A stretch of DNA of 64,000 bases from Xestospongia bergquistia (Eukaryota > Porifera > Demospongiae > Haplosclerida > Petrosiidae), in assembly GCA_963965975.1 (NCBI GenBank), contig OZ014411.1, positions 5,565,001 through 5,629,000 of the forward strand, written 5' to 3'. Made by a program: the position numbers and the translations under genes. The notes beneath the pieces are model-generated. The model was given only the letters and a program-made list of their open reading frames with translations, searched no databases and was not told the origin of the DNA. Positions within the stretch are counted from its first letter, which is position 1, and every line of letters begins with the position of its first letter. Positions 35,431 through 48,256 of this stretch are shown here, piece after piece.

Positions 35431-38400
35431 TTAATTGTAACTATTCAATTTTTCTCTCATTTTGTTAGCAGTGTTTCTCTCTTCTTGTTCTACTGCATCT
35501 AACAATTTATCCCAAGATGCTTGTCCCGATGAAATCCATATTTGTATAGCTTCTTCTAGTATGTCAATATAGTCATCACCAAGTAACCCTCTTTGTCTCA
35601 GTCTTTTTCTGTCTTCTAAAGGTACTCCCAGTGTACCAGCCACTCTACTCCAATTCGTGAATATTCTAAACTCACACTGTTTGAGTAATGTGACTGCATT
35701 GTGCGCAGTTAGTTCTGTATATAATTATAGTAAACACAACATCAAATATATGAAGTGACCAACCCTTCATCAACAATTAAATTAAATTAAATTAAATTAA
35801 ATTAAAAACTTTCTGATGATAGATATCGACAAACACATACAAGGTTAAGATCTCTTGCTTCATCTTATATTTTTTTTTATTTTTCAAAGAATGTCAAGTT
35901 TACTACACTGAATCTTAGTGTTATCATAGCAAAAATAATTTAGTTATACCATTATAGTGGACATGTACGTATCAATAATAGTTTCTTTATGGCTTCTTTG
36001 TTAGTAACTTGTTCAAAGTACATGCATCTGAGCTTTCTGTTGAAGTTGGAGAACACACGTGTGCGCATTCATTAATTATATACAAAATATGCATGATATT
36101 AGTCATGGTGGAATGTGAAGAATACCATTCACTTTATATGAGATTTCTGGTTTATGACTTTCTTAGACAGCTGGCACTCCAGCTTTTTGATAGAATTTGC
36201 ATTGCAGACTTGCAAGCTGTTTTAAATGGTACAAATCATTTCTTTTCTTCTTAGCTAGAGTTATAGTACTGAGTTAGCATTCATTCTCAGCTTGAACAGA
36301 CTATACTACATGTAGATATAATGTCAGTATCAATGACAAAGTAAAGTATTACAAGGGACCTATTATTATAAATTTGAAAACTTGGTTCCTGTTGTGTTGC
36401 TTAAAAAATTGGCATTGTTGTTATATTACCCTTTTATGAGCTAAGTAGAACATATTGGCCTGCTAAGTGGGTTATCATAACTACCACTCTACTATAAACC
36501 ACAGATATCATTAGAAAGTACTAGTACATTGTGTGTGTGTGCATGTATGTAACTGTCAAGTAAAGGCTGGTTCACATAACAATGCAAAGCCTAGTGTCGT
36601 GTTGTGTTGCATTCATGGTGTCTCATCCCGTCGCATTAATGCTGTTCATATTAAGGTAACACATATGAACTAAACTCCGCCCTCATCATGAACACTGAAG
36701 TTTTGCTGCTTGCTTTGCTTTACAGACGACGAAGAAGGCGACAGAAATGAAGAACAATGTGGGTGCGTCCTATATTTACTCAACGGCTCCAATGTCTGCC
36801 ATAGAACACGTATTTATTGAAATCTGATTAGCTGAACGCATTGCTTGGAATGTCAAGATAGAAATCGATTCTATCCTCACGTTGCGATGCATTAGTGCAT
36901 CATGTACACACTGTGTTCATAAATTGACGTGTGTACGCAACGTGACGCGACGCAAGGCTTTGCGTCGTTATGTGAACCAGCCTTAAAGCTGCATGCATAA
37001 TACAATGATAGCTCACCTTTTACATTGTGTACAGTAAGAACAGGATCAGCTGATCCTACAGTAATAAGGAAACAGTACTAATATAACAGTAAACACATAT
37101 CGTACATATATATTTGTATAAACATCAAAGTTTAATTATTGATATATATACACTTTCTAAAGTTCCTGTATATGTACCAGCATCTGCATTGTTACATGCA
37201 CAACAACTATAAGTAGATGTTAGTATGTGGATATAACATAATCATCTATATCTATTTTAACAGGAGTGCATGTAATGTCTGTCATTAGCTTTTATTCAAT
37301 TGTCGTCCAGCTTAAAAGGGTAATCTTGTATGTGAAGTTCGAAAGTTACAGTAGTGATATTATGTTCCTGACTACATGTATCCATCAATACAATATATGA
37401 GTTATTTACCAGGAGATATAAGAGATGAAGACATTCGTTGTAGCTTTTCTACTATGCTTTTCGCTAAATTCTCAGCATCAATTATTGGAGAAGCCAGCAC
37501 ATTTAGTATAGTGGACCAGTCATAAGGAGGGTATTGGCTACTTTTCCATTTTTCTAAAACTGCTCTGAAGTGATTCTTTGGGTCTCCGCCATAAGAGAAG
37601 TCCATTCTAATACCATCTAGTATACCTTCCTCAATACCTAATAAAGTACCTACATTCTGCCATTGTCCTGGTATCTACAGGAATTTATTTCATAATTGAT
37701 AAATTATGCAACCTATATAACCATATATTACTTAAATCAAGCAATCAATTTTTACATTGTATATATAGCTAATATACAGTCCAAAACAATCTTAGGACTG
37801 CCTAAAACATATTATGTTAAAATTATATATATATAGGGCACCTTTATAGAGCTCATGATCAAAAGATAGTTACATATCTGGGTACATAACTGACCATTTG
37901 TGTTTATATACTTTAACATACTTAAAAATGTTTTGGATAGAGCTAGCTTAGATAGTGTCATTTTACAAACCAACACATTCAATCTAATATAAAAAATTAT
38001 TATAACAGTCTACTTGTTTGTCACTACAATACATATAAAAAATATAATCAAAAGGGCTTGTTGCTCACGAATTTTGCAGTGCTACATAAAGTTCTAGTTC
38101 CATAAGAGACAGATATACAATGTCTAATATTATAAATATCATGACTATTATATTTATATTAAGTTAGAATAGGTGTATCTTCTTACCTCAGCTACAACCC
38201 AATTCAATAATAGAGGAAGATCAATCTTGTAACGTGATGTGTCAGAAAATTCACAAAAAGAGTTTTCACTATCTATAGTAGCATTACACCTGCATGTAAC
38301 AGTTATGTCAGCTAAAAAAATTTATGTCATTGAAGCTATTCAGTTATTGACTTAAATAATATAACAAAAACATTGTGAAGCTTTTATTATTAATGTAGAT

Positions 38401-38625
38401 TGCAATCTATACTATACAGTCAGCTAGCACTTAATTGAATATTAAATTATACAAGCTTTGATCAGATATCTGTGATATCACTATCTCTAACCTAAACAGG
38501 GCCATGCAAGTTTGATATTGACAGGCACATATTATAACTGACATCATTTAGTTAGGGACAATCAACCTAAACATTATAGTTTATGATGATTAAGGATAAA
38601 ACTCACCATTTCGAGGTGTAGTCAT
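35431..38625 (-). CDS. Tandem Death-domain adaptor protein (5 exons, 243 aa)
   Basis: Exons in phase: 38607-38625 (MTTPRN), 38187-38311, 37410-37674, 37017-37055, 35431-35714. The first Death domain spans exons 2-3 (YKIDLPLLLNWVVAE, IPGQWQNVGTLLGIEEG, FRAVLEKWKSS, DWSTILNVLASP). The second is in exon 5 (AVTLLKQCEFRIFTNWSRVAGTLGV, DILEEAIQIWISSG, SWDKLLDAVEQEE). No signal peptide or TM, so a cytosolic adaptor. Its ATG is only 74 bp downstream of the stop of the CARD-Death gene at 38700. An 83-nt in-frame GT..AG intron (38632-38714) would instead fuse both into one protein; see that entry. Death domains assemble helical signalling complexes in apoptosis and innate immunity; the specific pathway here is unknown. 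Confidence 0.75.
35777..35807. repeat. (AATTA)n microsatellite
   Basis: About six tandem aatta pentamers, just upstream of exon 5 of the tandem Death-domain gene on the minus strand. Confidence 0.95.
36561..36986. mobile_element. PIF/Harbinger-like MITE with TAA target duplication
   Basis: A 420-bp element (36564-36983) has terminal inverted repeats of about 25-40 bp: left aggctggttcacataacaat, right gtcgttatgtgaaccagcct. It is flanked on both sides by TAA (36561-36563 and 36984-36986). A 3-bp TWA-type duplication is characteristic of PIF/Harbinger elements. No transposase reading frame, so non-autonomous. It sits in the large intron before the last exon of the tandem Death-domain gene. Confidence 0.8.
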
Positions 38626-38699
38626 TTTGTACTAAACGTACCACGCCTATTTATAAACTTTTATAATAGTTATGAATAATTATTAAAATAATTAACGTC

Positions 38700-41600
38700 T
38701 CAAATAGTTCTCACATTGAAAGTAATGCCTAATTGTTCTAATGCCTTCTTCTTCCATTGACCAGCAATCACTTTAGCAGCTAGACTTACTGGTGAACCAA
38801 GACGTTGTAAGGCAATCAAAAAATTATTACAATGTTCTTCTATTTCAGGAATAGTTGATAAAAATGCAAATTTAGAGGTAAATTCCAACATCATTTTGTC
38901 ATAGTTTGGATCACGACACATACTTAGCGGTATAATGCCTACTTGAAGTAATTCTCTAGCAAAATGTTGTAGAGTTCCACTGAGGACAGTACCAAGGTCA
39001 GCATATCTGTTGTGAATGACCTTTTCAATAATATTTGTTAATTTAGTAATTTCGTTTTCTTTATCATCTGCACAAAAAATGAAAGTATATTAGTAAAAGA
39101 GAAAGAGACCTGAGTGCTTAGGTAAGTTAATGGTTGAAATATTCATATTAAAAATTTTTCACCAAACAAAAAGATAAATGTTAACGCCAAACGTTTCAAT
39201 AGTCATACGACTATCTTCAAGGATTGATTTTTGCACTTTTATTCTCTATATTTAAGCCAATGATGAAGATAGTCGTATGACTATTGAAACGTTTGGTGTT
39301 AACATTTATCTTTTTGTTTGGTGAAAAATTTTTAATATGAATATATTAGTAAAACATATTATTTTACTTTAAGTAACTTGTCATACAAATATAATGTAAC
39401 AATGACTATGTAATAAAGCTGTAGTGAAAAAATTGATGTTGCTATGTCTTATTCAATATGGATACATTATTAGAGTATTCAAATTATTGTAAGTTAATGA
39501 TTTTCTCTATTACTAAATAATTATGAATACATTGCTAGTAATGGTGATGTTCTCATGAGGATATCTAATTTTAATAATTATTGTAGAAATACAAACTGGT
39601 ATAATAACTTAGTACACCATCCTATTTTAGTACAAGTTCATTAACTAACAATGCATGTAGATCATTATGTTGGCTTCCAGCAAAGTAAACAAGGATTAGT
39701 TACATCCAGCCACATATACTTCTATTCATGGTGGATACTTAAAACAAAACTAGTTTTAAAACACTACATTTTTTCTCCTTGCATAGTGTATTCTAAAGAA
39801 ACTTACCCATAGATTCCATTGATAATGTACTAGTAGGTAGTGACTGTGTTGATAAAGGAGTAGATGGTTGTCCACTAGCTAGTGAGGAGACATTAGGAGT
39901 GCTAGAACTAGTCGAGGGATGTGGTTTTGCTATATTGGGAGAAGTACAAACATACTTTAATATTAAAGTTGGTAGAAGGTTTCTTTATTATTTACATTAA
40001 ATCATATAAACATTTTTACCATTTAAAGTATTCTTTATGCTCTAAGCACAATTGTAATAAACAATAATACAAAAGATTAAAAGTTACTTCTATTAGTCCT
40101 ACTCTGTATGTACTATGCTATGTCTATTAGTGTAAACATCAACAAATAGCTCTTTTTTACACAAACAAATGGAAAAACAGACAACAAAGCTTACATGTCA
40201 TCCTCTGTGAGTATCGCCTCTTTAGTTTATCCACTATGTCATCAGCAATATTTGTATGATTGACAACTGGAGAGGCCAAAGCTTCTAAAACAGTAGTCCA
40301 AGTATAAGGATAAACAGGATTACTTTGCCATTGAAAGAAGACTCGTTGAAACATATTAACAGGACTACCACCCAGAGAAGTGTCCACTTTAAATCCATCC
40401 AGCTCTCCTACACTTAGTCCAAACTGTATACCAATGTTCATCCATTCTCCAGGTATCTATAATAATAATCAGTTAAAATTTGATGCCATAATGTAAATAT
40501 ATTCCATTAATTTCCATACAATAATAAGAATAACAATTGGGCTAGGCAAATTATGTTAATACAACTGTTTTGTGTACAAAATGAGTATGTTAAGTAGTCA
40601 ATCTGTCTGTCTGAAGGAGGGCTTATGTAGTAGAGTCCATTTGCTGGGCAAAAATCTTACAAGTAACTCTGGCATGTACAAATGTTTGGCAATGCAGCCA
40701 TTGAATTAGATCCAGAAAAGCTACAAGTTGTATAGGAACTGCAAAAATAAACAAGCATTAATTTGAGAATTTCTGCTAATTTAAGAATGGTTTTGCCCCA
40801 AAATTGTCAAACAATCTCCAATAAAGTTTGGTGCCTATTAGTCTCATGTACATATACCCCAGCCCTTCCCCAAAGAAACAGGATCTAGGGTTCAGCAAAT
40901 TGCTATTGACTATCTTCTTCAAAGTATCACTGGAAATAGTATTATCTGGTAAGTGTATGTTAGAACAAGACGTGTATGCCCATGTAAAATGAATTATCCA
41001 ATTTCATTTACTTACTTAGTGCGTTTGCTATACAAGAATGCTGTCAAGAGACAACTATCATAAGTATTACTTTCACTAGATTGTGTGTGTCTGTTAAAAG
41101 TACATTGGAATCACAATTAGAATTGTGAGAACTAGTCCGTTATATTATGTAGTATTGTTATTAACAAAATAGTATGTAACAATTGACCACACCTTCACAA
41201 CAGCTTTACAATAATACTAAAAAACTGACACTATGTGGTTGTTTGAGAAAGGGGCTGGCAACAAAAGAGTTGTGACATATGCTATATGTGTAATAAAAGT
41301 CTTAAATTAACTAATACACCTTAATCTAGTTTATTTATTTCATATATCACTTGGTCAGGTAAAGTCTAGGTTATAAATTCAGGCACAATATCACAACACT
41401 AATATTATTATGATTATACATATGTATTTACTGGCCACACCCCCGTATAGATCCACATGCACATACTAACATTAGTATGAATACATTCGAAAATAAAGTG
41501 TTCTAAAATGTCAGAGATGAAGGACAACTGCCAATTGGAGTAACAGCAAAAGCCATTTTAGAATATTTAAATACTAGCTCACCTTAGCTGCTATCCAATT

Positions 41601-43355
41601 CATGAGGTCACGTAACTCTGGTTTACCATATTTGGTAATGTTGTTATATTCTGCATACTGGCTGTCCATATCATTTTGAATTACTTCTTCTACAAGTATA
41701 AGAAAGAAACAAGGCCAATTTAATTTCTACAGTGTATTTTTAACCCCAACATAACCACAAAACACAATCAGTGATAATACTACTATAGGTTGCCATAGAG
41801 GAACTGGAAAAATATCAAAAGATCAAAGAGTTACTACACCCATTGTCAAGGCACTCATGACATACAAGTGTAGTTAAAGGATTTCCAGAAAAAAATCACT
41901 TATTTTATCTGTTAGTTCAAAGGATTTTTTAACAGCAAATACATATACGTTAATGTTATATCATTCCTAGGCCTATACAGGCAGTGGAAATACCTGATAA
42001 GAAAGAGGAACTTAATGGCAAGGAGAAATTAAGGATAATAATAAAGTACCAGAGACAATAAACAGTTATTATACCATGTCCAAGTTGAGAAGAGCCACCC
42101 AGACATGTGAATAACTTTGCTGTTTTACGTGCTATCCACATGGGACTTGCACCAATCGATTGAGCTTGCAAATGCGCATTTTAATATACATGATTACATG
42201 TATATCTATTAACATAACACATAGTTTTGCTCAATATTAATCGTCAGCAATGTAGCCACATCACTCTTTAATAGTGTTGCTATGTGACACAGATAGGTAT
42301 ATTATAGTTTATTATGACTGTAATTTATGACTAACTGTCTAACATTCAAGCTTAACAATATATATAGCATACAAAGACATATAACTAGTCCTTAATTACT
42401 TTATAATTTCTTTTAAACAATAACTTTGTAATCTCCATCATGTATTGTGTGCATTTAGACACTATAGATATTTCTTAAGTATAAGTACAACAGGATTATA
42501 ATGGCCATTTTTTCAACATATTGAACAATCTATACATGTACATGTAAACTTTTGTTCCTCGTATTAGAAGCATGAAACTCCCTCTTGGTTGGTTAAAATC
42601 TCAAGTAAGCTTTCGGAAGTTGTGTTACTATTCCTAAGTTAGTACACAGTATTTAGATCCAGTATTTGGAATCCTTGCTTAACCATGAGAGAGCATTGGT
42701 TAAGCCTTTACAATCTATATAAGAGGCTATTTGTAACTTGGAGGGTCACATGCGTACTTGCTTGTAGGTTAATCCAATTGCAAATATAGTAACATCATTC
42801 CTGGCATTTTATCAATTGAGTGAGTTCATTGTCTTTCCTATATCTCATATTATATACTCCTGCCTTAACTAAAGGAACTATAGAAAGTAATAAATTGCTC
42901 ACCTTGTGTAGAAAGAGATCCTGTGTGAAAAGAAACAGAGTCTTGTTCAGAAAGTTCTATAAAAAGAAAGAGAGATTTAGTAAAGTATATAAATTACAAA
43001 TTGTTTGTTTCGTGACTGTCTATCTGCTTGTTAAGATACCTTGATAAGATGCCATAATATCTTGAGCTATAGAGCGACCAGGAATACCACTTTCATTCAA
43101 ATGTTTAACAAAACTACCAAACACAGCACTGTTACATTTCACGTTCTCCTTCACTGAATCCACTAAAATCTGCAAACGTTCCTGTGATGAAGCTGTTGTA
43201 TTTCTATCAATAACAAGCCTGTAGTCGGTTTCGTTAATGGCATTTGATGAATCGAGTTTTGCTGCAAGGACTGTCGGGTCGATACCAGACTGGACGAGCT
43301 TATATGAGTTCCTTCGAACAGCTTGGTAAGCAACATTTGAATCAAAATGTGACAT
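38700..43355 (-). CDS. CARD plus Death-domain adaptor (6 exons, 409 aa, possibly longer)
   Basis: Exons in phase: 43040-43355, 42903-42956, 41583-41689, 40195-40456, 39807-39929, 38700-39067. Exon 1 is a CARD-like helical domain (YQAVRRNSYKLVQSGIDP, VLAAKL, ERLQILVDSVKENV, VFGSFVKHLNE). Exons 3-4 form a Death domain (KPELRDLMNWIAAK, IPGEWMNIGIQFGL, FQRVFFQWQSNP, TWTTVLEALASP). Exon 5 is a Ser/Thr-rich linker. Exon 6 is a helical region (LTNIIEKVIHNRYADL..LAAKVIAGQWKKKALEQLG) that I cannot name. A strong donor (AAT|GTGAGA at 38714) just before the stop could splice over 83 nt to 38631 and read through into the tandem Death gene, giving about 650 residues. Cytosolic death-fold adaptor; partner unknown. 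Confidence 0.8.
39139..39344. mobile_element. Palindromic MITE with 81-bp arms
   Basis: Left arm 39139-39219 and right arm 39264-39344 are reverse complements with a single mismatch (gttaacgccaaac against gtttggtgttaac). They flank a 44-nt loop. The arms can form a long foldback. No clear target-site duplication and no coding capacity. It lies in the last intron of the CARD-Death gene, so the hairpin is transcribed. Confidence 0.85.
41690..42902. other. Large intron of the CARD-Death gene
   Basis: A 1.2-kb intron between exons 2 and 3. An open stretch at 41956-42171 on the minus strand has no recognisable protein features and no conserved splice partner. Nothing else seen. Confidence 0.4.
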
Positions 43356-44066
43356 ACTGTCCTCTCAGTCACCTAAAATAAAGAAATGGTATATATCAAG
43401 AACGCCATGGCTGACTGCACATGTACCACCTACCATATGACACACCTTAGGCCTACATAACAAAATTATGGCCTGCTCGCCACAACAAGAATGCGAAAGA
43501 AAAATGAACAATTACATCAACAGAGAGCTGTTTATACGTACTTGTCTACGGTTAGTGATTATACTGAGTATAGTGCAGTGCGAATTATTAATTTTTATGT
43601 TATATCATTGACTAGTTTGTAGATGTATTATAGTCTCATGTTGCCCCACATTTCTAGGAAAGACGAATGTCTGGAGACTATATTAATAGAAAATTGATCT
43701 TCACTATTAAATTCCTGTGTTCTTATCCTGCATTTTTGAAACAACAGTCAAGAGGGTCGGTAGTTCTAAACAAGTATGTTCTTTGTCATCCATTCGGTAT
43801 ACATGCAGGCAATTAATATAATTAAAATTTATTTTACAAATAATTTTTAATATCAGTCTTGCCATGTCAATGTTAATTTTTTCATGGCAACTTTATTATT
43901 AAAGTCTCTTAAGTATTTCTCTTCCTCTGTATATGTCAAGTCATTCAAAACTATGTATATTAATATGATAATTCTCATCTTCCATTTATTTTAGCTTATA
44001 ATTGTTGATGTTATGATGTTTATTTTTGTACTTTTATACATTTAGATTTTAGCCCAACCACTAGAG

Positions 44067-44102
<36 letters not shown>

Positions 44103-45014
44103 CACATAAATAGTGTCTCATTACATAAACCAACCTTGAAGGTCACCAGTTTAAAGGTCATAATGTCACAGCACACTGTATATGCATTGCATCTCCAGAC
44201 TCCCTGACATTTAGACAAAGAATGGTCAATAGATTTAACAGTTTTGTCCCAGCTCAGAAATGTACTATAGGTTTGGTATGAAAATTGTACGTCTGCAGAG
44301 ATGTGTACTGAATATATAGCCATATTATTAATACTGTATTCACAAGATAGCCTATGTAAACAATTTTCACAAACATCAATAATATTATTCATTTTTTTAC
44401 GCATACATAACAACACCTGAGATAACTTTCTCACAGAAATGTCGAGTTGGTTGACCAGATCTATTTGTGTCCAACTGTCAAGGAGCACAGAATGTTATGA
44501 CATTATAGTATGATGCTAGTAGGCTAAAATCTGATTTCTCATGACACAGTAGTTCAGAGTGACAACACAGCCTTGTATCTAATAAAGTCCAGATCCTCTG
44601 ATGTTATTTTATCAAGTCCAAGGACATCCTTGGTGTACTTGATCTTCTGTGTTATCATGTTACAATTCACTATTAACAAATAAATTTAAACCAGTCCATT
44701 TATTTTGACAGACGTGATGTGGGACTGTCAATATTTCAAAAGAGTTCTGAAGAAATGTTCGAGCATACTCAGAAGTTAATAGATTTTCAGGTAATTCTCT
44801 ATGACATAAAGAAACCAAAGGACAATTGCATGGGGTAAAGGATTGATGTTGTACGCATAACCTTAGTCACAATCGTTTAAATTTTAAATATAATAAAATA
44901 CAGTGCCAAAGGTAACTTTATAAATGTGAAACATTACAGCCTCACTAAGTATACAAAAAATTAAAATGATTAAATTTTTGATGTTAGTTTATTAAAATTG
45001 ATGGAGTTGTATAT
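43356..45014. other. Intergenic, with an AT microsatellite
   Basis: Holds the promoter of the CARD-Death gene and the 3' flank of fucosyltransferase-like copy 2. A (TA)n tract is at 44069-44098. A minus-strand open stretch at 44042-44488 translates through the TA tract and shows no family resemblance, so it is not called. Confidence 0.45.
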
Positions 45015-46559
45015 CTAATATTTAATTGAAGACAAATCATCACGTTGACAACTTCCGCTATTAATAAGGCGCTCATTAGGAATATTACATAATAGACCAG
45101 CAAGCCAAGGATACCCACTAGTCCCTCTCACTAGAATATAGGACTGTGCAAGAAGAAAGAAGTCAACTAAAGTGAACAAAGCTCCTTCTTTTTCCTGTTT
45201 ATTTGGCATCTTATTTCTGTTCATCTTGTCGACGTGTAACAGGTAATTGTCAAATGTCCTAAACCTTTTACCAAACATTTTCGTAGCCATATCTTTGACT
45301 ACTAATGAATCAGTAGCTAAGAAAATTAAACTTTTATTTCCTAGATGTTTGTCAGCAATTGACACAGCACATTTAAGTGCGGCCTTCCAATTTTTTTTCC
45401 CTTTAGTGAGTTTTGGGTGATTGGTCTCATCATGGACATGTTGAACTCCAACAAAACCAGTTCTTATGTGAACTCCTATGTAAGTATGGCCCCTCAGTTT
45501 TAATAATTGTTTTGAATAGAAAAGATCTTGTAACAGTTCGTTTTTTAATTTTAATAGGTACCGAAAACAAAGTCCCACAATGTCATTAAGTTCATAATCA
45601 GAGAGATGAAAAAGACCAGCTTTTTTAAGTCCTTTAATAAGCCAGTGGTGTTGGTTTCCTTTAATACCAGTTGTTATTACAAACACTTCAAGATTAGTTT
45701 TTAACACAACAAGATGTTGATTTCCAGTCAAAATATCAAGCTGATTCAGCCACCCTTGTTCTGATGTTGTCATATATGGGTAAGAGCCTGTTGAGCTAAT
45801 GGACATTTTAGTGACATTTCTATCTTGGGACGAGTGTAAATGAGACAAAGTATTATTATCCATCCAATTAATTATGTTGGGCTCAAAATAAACACTTTCA
45901 AGAGCTGACTTCCAGTCTAATAGTAACCTTCTCTGACTAAATATAGCTAACAGAAGAGCAAAACTCATTCCCCTAAATCTGTCTGCAAGTCCACCACACT
46001 CTTGATCTGCTGGACAATACCATACTAATGTTCTGGAGTTGTCAGGATTCTTTGACATTGTTTCATGACTGTGAGCATACTGTGAGAGAAGATTAAGAAA
46101 TCTTTCATATTTTTGGGGATACAATTTTTTTTTCTCAGGATAACATGTAAGGGGAGCACTAGACAACATTTTTTTTTGAAGCTCATCAGGAGCATTATCC
46201 AGAAAATTAAAAGATTTATCTAATAACATGTTTCGGGCAATTGGTATTTCACCGTATCTTGATTGAGTAATTGTAGAATTTTCGCCATATATCTTCCACT
46301 TCACATGGCTTGAATGTGATCGAGGCTTATTTACATTGAAGTTTGATTTATTTTTTCGGTTAAAATTCAAACTGAGTTTTGTACTAGTAATTATGGTAGG
46401 CAGAGTCGTCACAGAACTAGGAGTTTCATCTGGAGTGTCATGAATGAACTCTATTGGTGTTGGGTTGTAGGTTGAGGGCTGTGTCGACTGCATGAGTGAA
46501 TACATCATCACAGTTAGAAGAGCAACAAGCAATATCAAAGGAACCCATAACTTTAGCAT
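45015..46559 (-). CDS. Golgi-type fucosyltransferase-like GT-B protein, family copy 2
   Basis: Single exon, 514 residues, ATG at 46559. Type II membrane topology: TM at about 6-23 (VPLILLVALLTVMMYSL), Thr/Ser-rich stem to about 85, then the family catalytic region. Landmarks match the other copies: TCYPEKKKLYPQKYERFLNLLSQY, CGGLADRFRGMSFALLLAIF, RRLLLDWKS, YIGVHIRTGFVGVQHV, LIFLATDSLVVKDMA and the terminal RGTSGYPWLAGLLC. It is more diverged from copies 1 and 3 than copy 3 is from the pseudogene, so this is an older duplication. The HIRTG..DS arrangement suggests a GDP-fucose binding GT-B fold; activity is inferred. Confidence 0.75.
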   Translation of the reverse strand: MLKLWVPLILLVALLTVMMYSLMQSTQPSTYNPTPIEFIHDTPDETPSSVTTLPTIITSTKLSLNFNRKNKSNFNVNKPRSHSSHVKWKIYGENSTITQSRYGEIPIARNMLLDKSFNFLDNAPDELQKKMLSSAPLTCYPEKKKLYPQKYERFLNLLSQYAHSHETMSKNPDNSRTLVWYCPADQECGGLADRFRGMSFALLLAIFSQRRLLLDWKSALESVYFEPNIINWMDNNTLSHLHSSQDRNVTKMSISSTGSYPYMTTSEQGWLNQLDILTGNQHLVVLKTNLEVFVITTGIKGNQHHWLIKGLKKAGLFHLSDYELNDIVGLCFRYLLKLKNELLQDLFYSKQLLKLRGHTYIGVHIRTGFVGVQHVHDETNHPKLTKGKKNWKAALKCAVSIADKHLGNKSLIFLATDSLVVKDMATKMFGKRFRTFDNYLLHVDKMNRNKMPNKQEKEGALFTLVDFFLLAQSYILVRGTSGYPWLAGLLCNIPNERLINSGSCQRDDLSSIKY

Positions 46560-48256
46560 ACCTATGGGGCGGGTGAAAGGATTATTTAACCCTTTGTTGG
46601 CTAATTATAATTAGTGATCTAACTTATTAATATGTATATCGTATATTATTCATTGATCATTAAATTATGGTATTTGTTAATAAAGAGGAAGACCCTCTTG
46701 ATACTTCTTGGTTCATGAACTATTGATCTCAGTAAAAAATCTTGAATTAAAAACCAACACACAGTTACAATTGTCAGTATTATATTTTGTTGGCAAAACA
46801 CCCATACAGACTCAGAAATAATTTTGTTATAGTCTTGCCAGGACTGTCTCTTTGCTTAGAGTAATATTATATATCTTTGTTATAATTACATGTTAATATA
46901 AGGATAGTGAACTACATGAATCAGCATGCATATGGACACCAGGTGTGCCAGGATAAGAAGTCGAATGCTATAGTAGTTTCTCCCTTGCCTGCATTGATGC
47001 AAGACCAGGTTCAAGTCTTCTACTATAAAGGAATATCCTCTGCTTCCATTTCTTCTGATACGAACTTTGATAATAATGGAATGGCAAAGAGGTGGTGGTT
47101 GATAGATGGCAAATGATTTTCACATGATGACGCATGTCCATGAAACAGTGTTCTTGTACAGCTAGTGATGGTGATGACTGTTGATGAGGCTCACTGTCTG
47201 ATGATAAAGGTGAATACTCTGGTGCATCAATTGAAAAGATATTGTTAATATCATTTACAGTGACTTGTGTATAATTTGTTTCAGCAGAAGCAGTGTTCAT
47301 CTACATGTGAAGTTATCTGTTCAATCTTTTGTAAATGAAGGTAGTTATTGCACTTTTGACAAAAGCAGTGGCTTCTGGATAGAATAGATGATGTTTCAAG
47401 CAACCCTTTATCTAATTTGCTGGAGATGATATCCCTCTACATAAAGATAAAATACAAGTTGATAATTCTCCCTTAAATTAAAGCCTCGTTTTTTTCCACT
47501 ATTGGTATCAACCCACAGCCAAGACAATACTCCATTATCACAGTAGCAAGCAAGATAATATACTCACTGGCTTAAGAGATTATCTCATTCTGAATATGAT
47601 AACAAATTAAGCACTAAGATATGAAAAGACCTATTACGAACAAAGAACGGGACAACTGCAGGTTTCCGAGTTCAAGTCCGGAAGAAAGACGTGAAGACTT
47701 TATTAGCAGTAATTATCCTGTAATGTTTTTATGCAATGACGAAAAACATTGTGGTTTTGCTCAAGTACCTGTTGACCAGGAATGCTGGGGAAGGAAACAA
47801 CTGTACAATGTGTGGGTAGATCTGACCCTTCTTCACTAAGCAGAGGGTCTGGCCTTGCGAGACTAGGTTTGTCGCGGTTGCAATTTGTAAAGTGGTCGTG
47901 TCAGCTTTGAAATCTCTTTGAATATTCCTTTCAGTACTTGAAAAGCAGGAGCCACCTTGTATGCTACATCACAACGATAGAAACGATGAGTCAATAGTTG
48001 TAGAGTTGCAGAGGTCCTGTACTTGAAATAAGGCACAGGTAACATTGCAGTAGGTATGAATAAACTGCGAGAACACTAGTATTGGCCAAAGTTCATACAA
48101 TAGAGATAGTGTTCTGCTCAAGATTTATTTCTGAGAGTGGAGGGTGTGGTTTTACAATTTAGTAGGTGTGGTTATTGCAGTCCGCACATGTTTTGAGGAT
48201 TTAGATTTAGGACATACATTATCTTTACCAAAGAGGAAGGTCTAGGTCAAAGAGAA
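46560..48256. other. Intergenic with candidate unassigned exons on the minus strand
   Basis: On the minus strand a well-formed acceptor (ctttatgtag) near 47440 precedes an open stretch (RDIISSKLDKGLLETSSIL, then CFCQKCNNYLHLQ). From about 47300 to 47130 another frame is open (NTASAETNYTQVTVNDINN, YSPLSSDSEPHQQSS). They look coding-like but do not join cleanly, and I recognise no family. Near 47835-47875 the sequence agggtctggccttgcgagac resembles a transposon terminus; a further minus-strand open stretch (47863-48045) starts there. This could be a degraded mobile element or an unrecognised gene. Confidence 0.3.

Noticed and set aside
44042-44488. Minus-strand frame of 148 codons
   Set aside because: Runs through a TA microsatellite and shows no conserved features.
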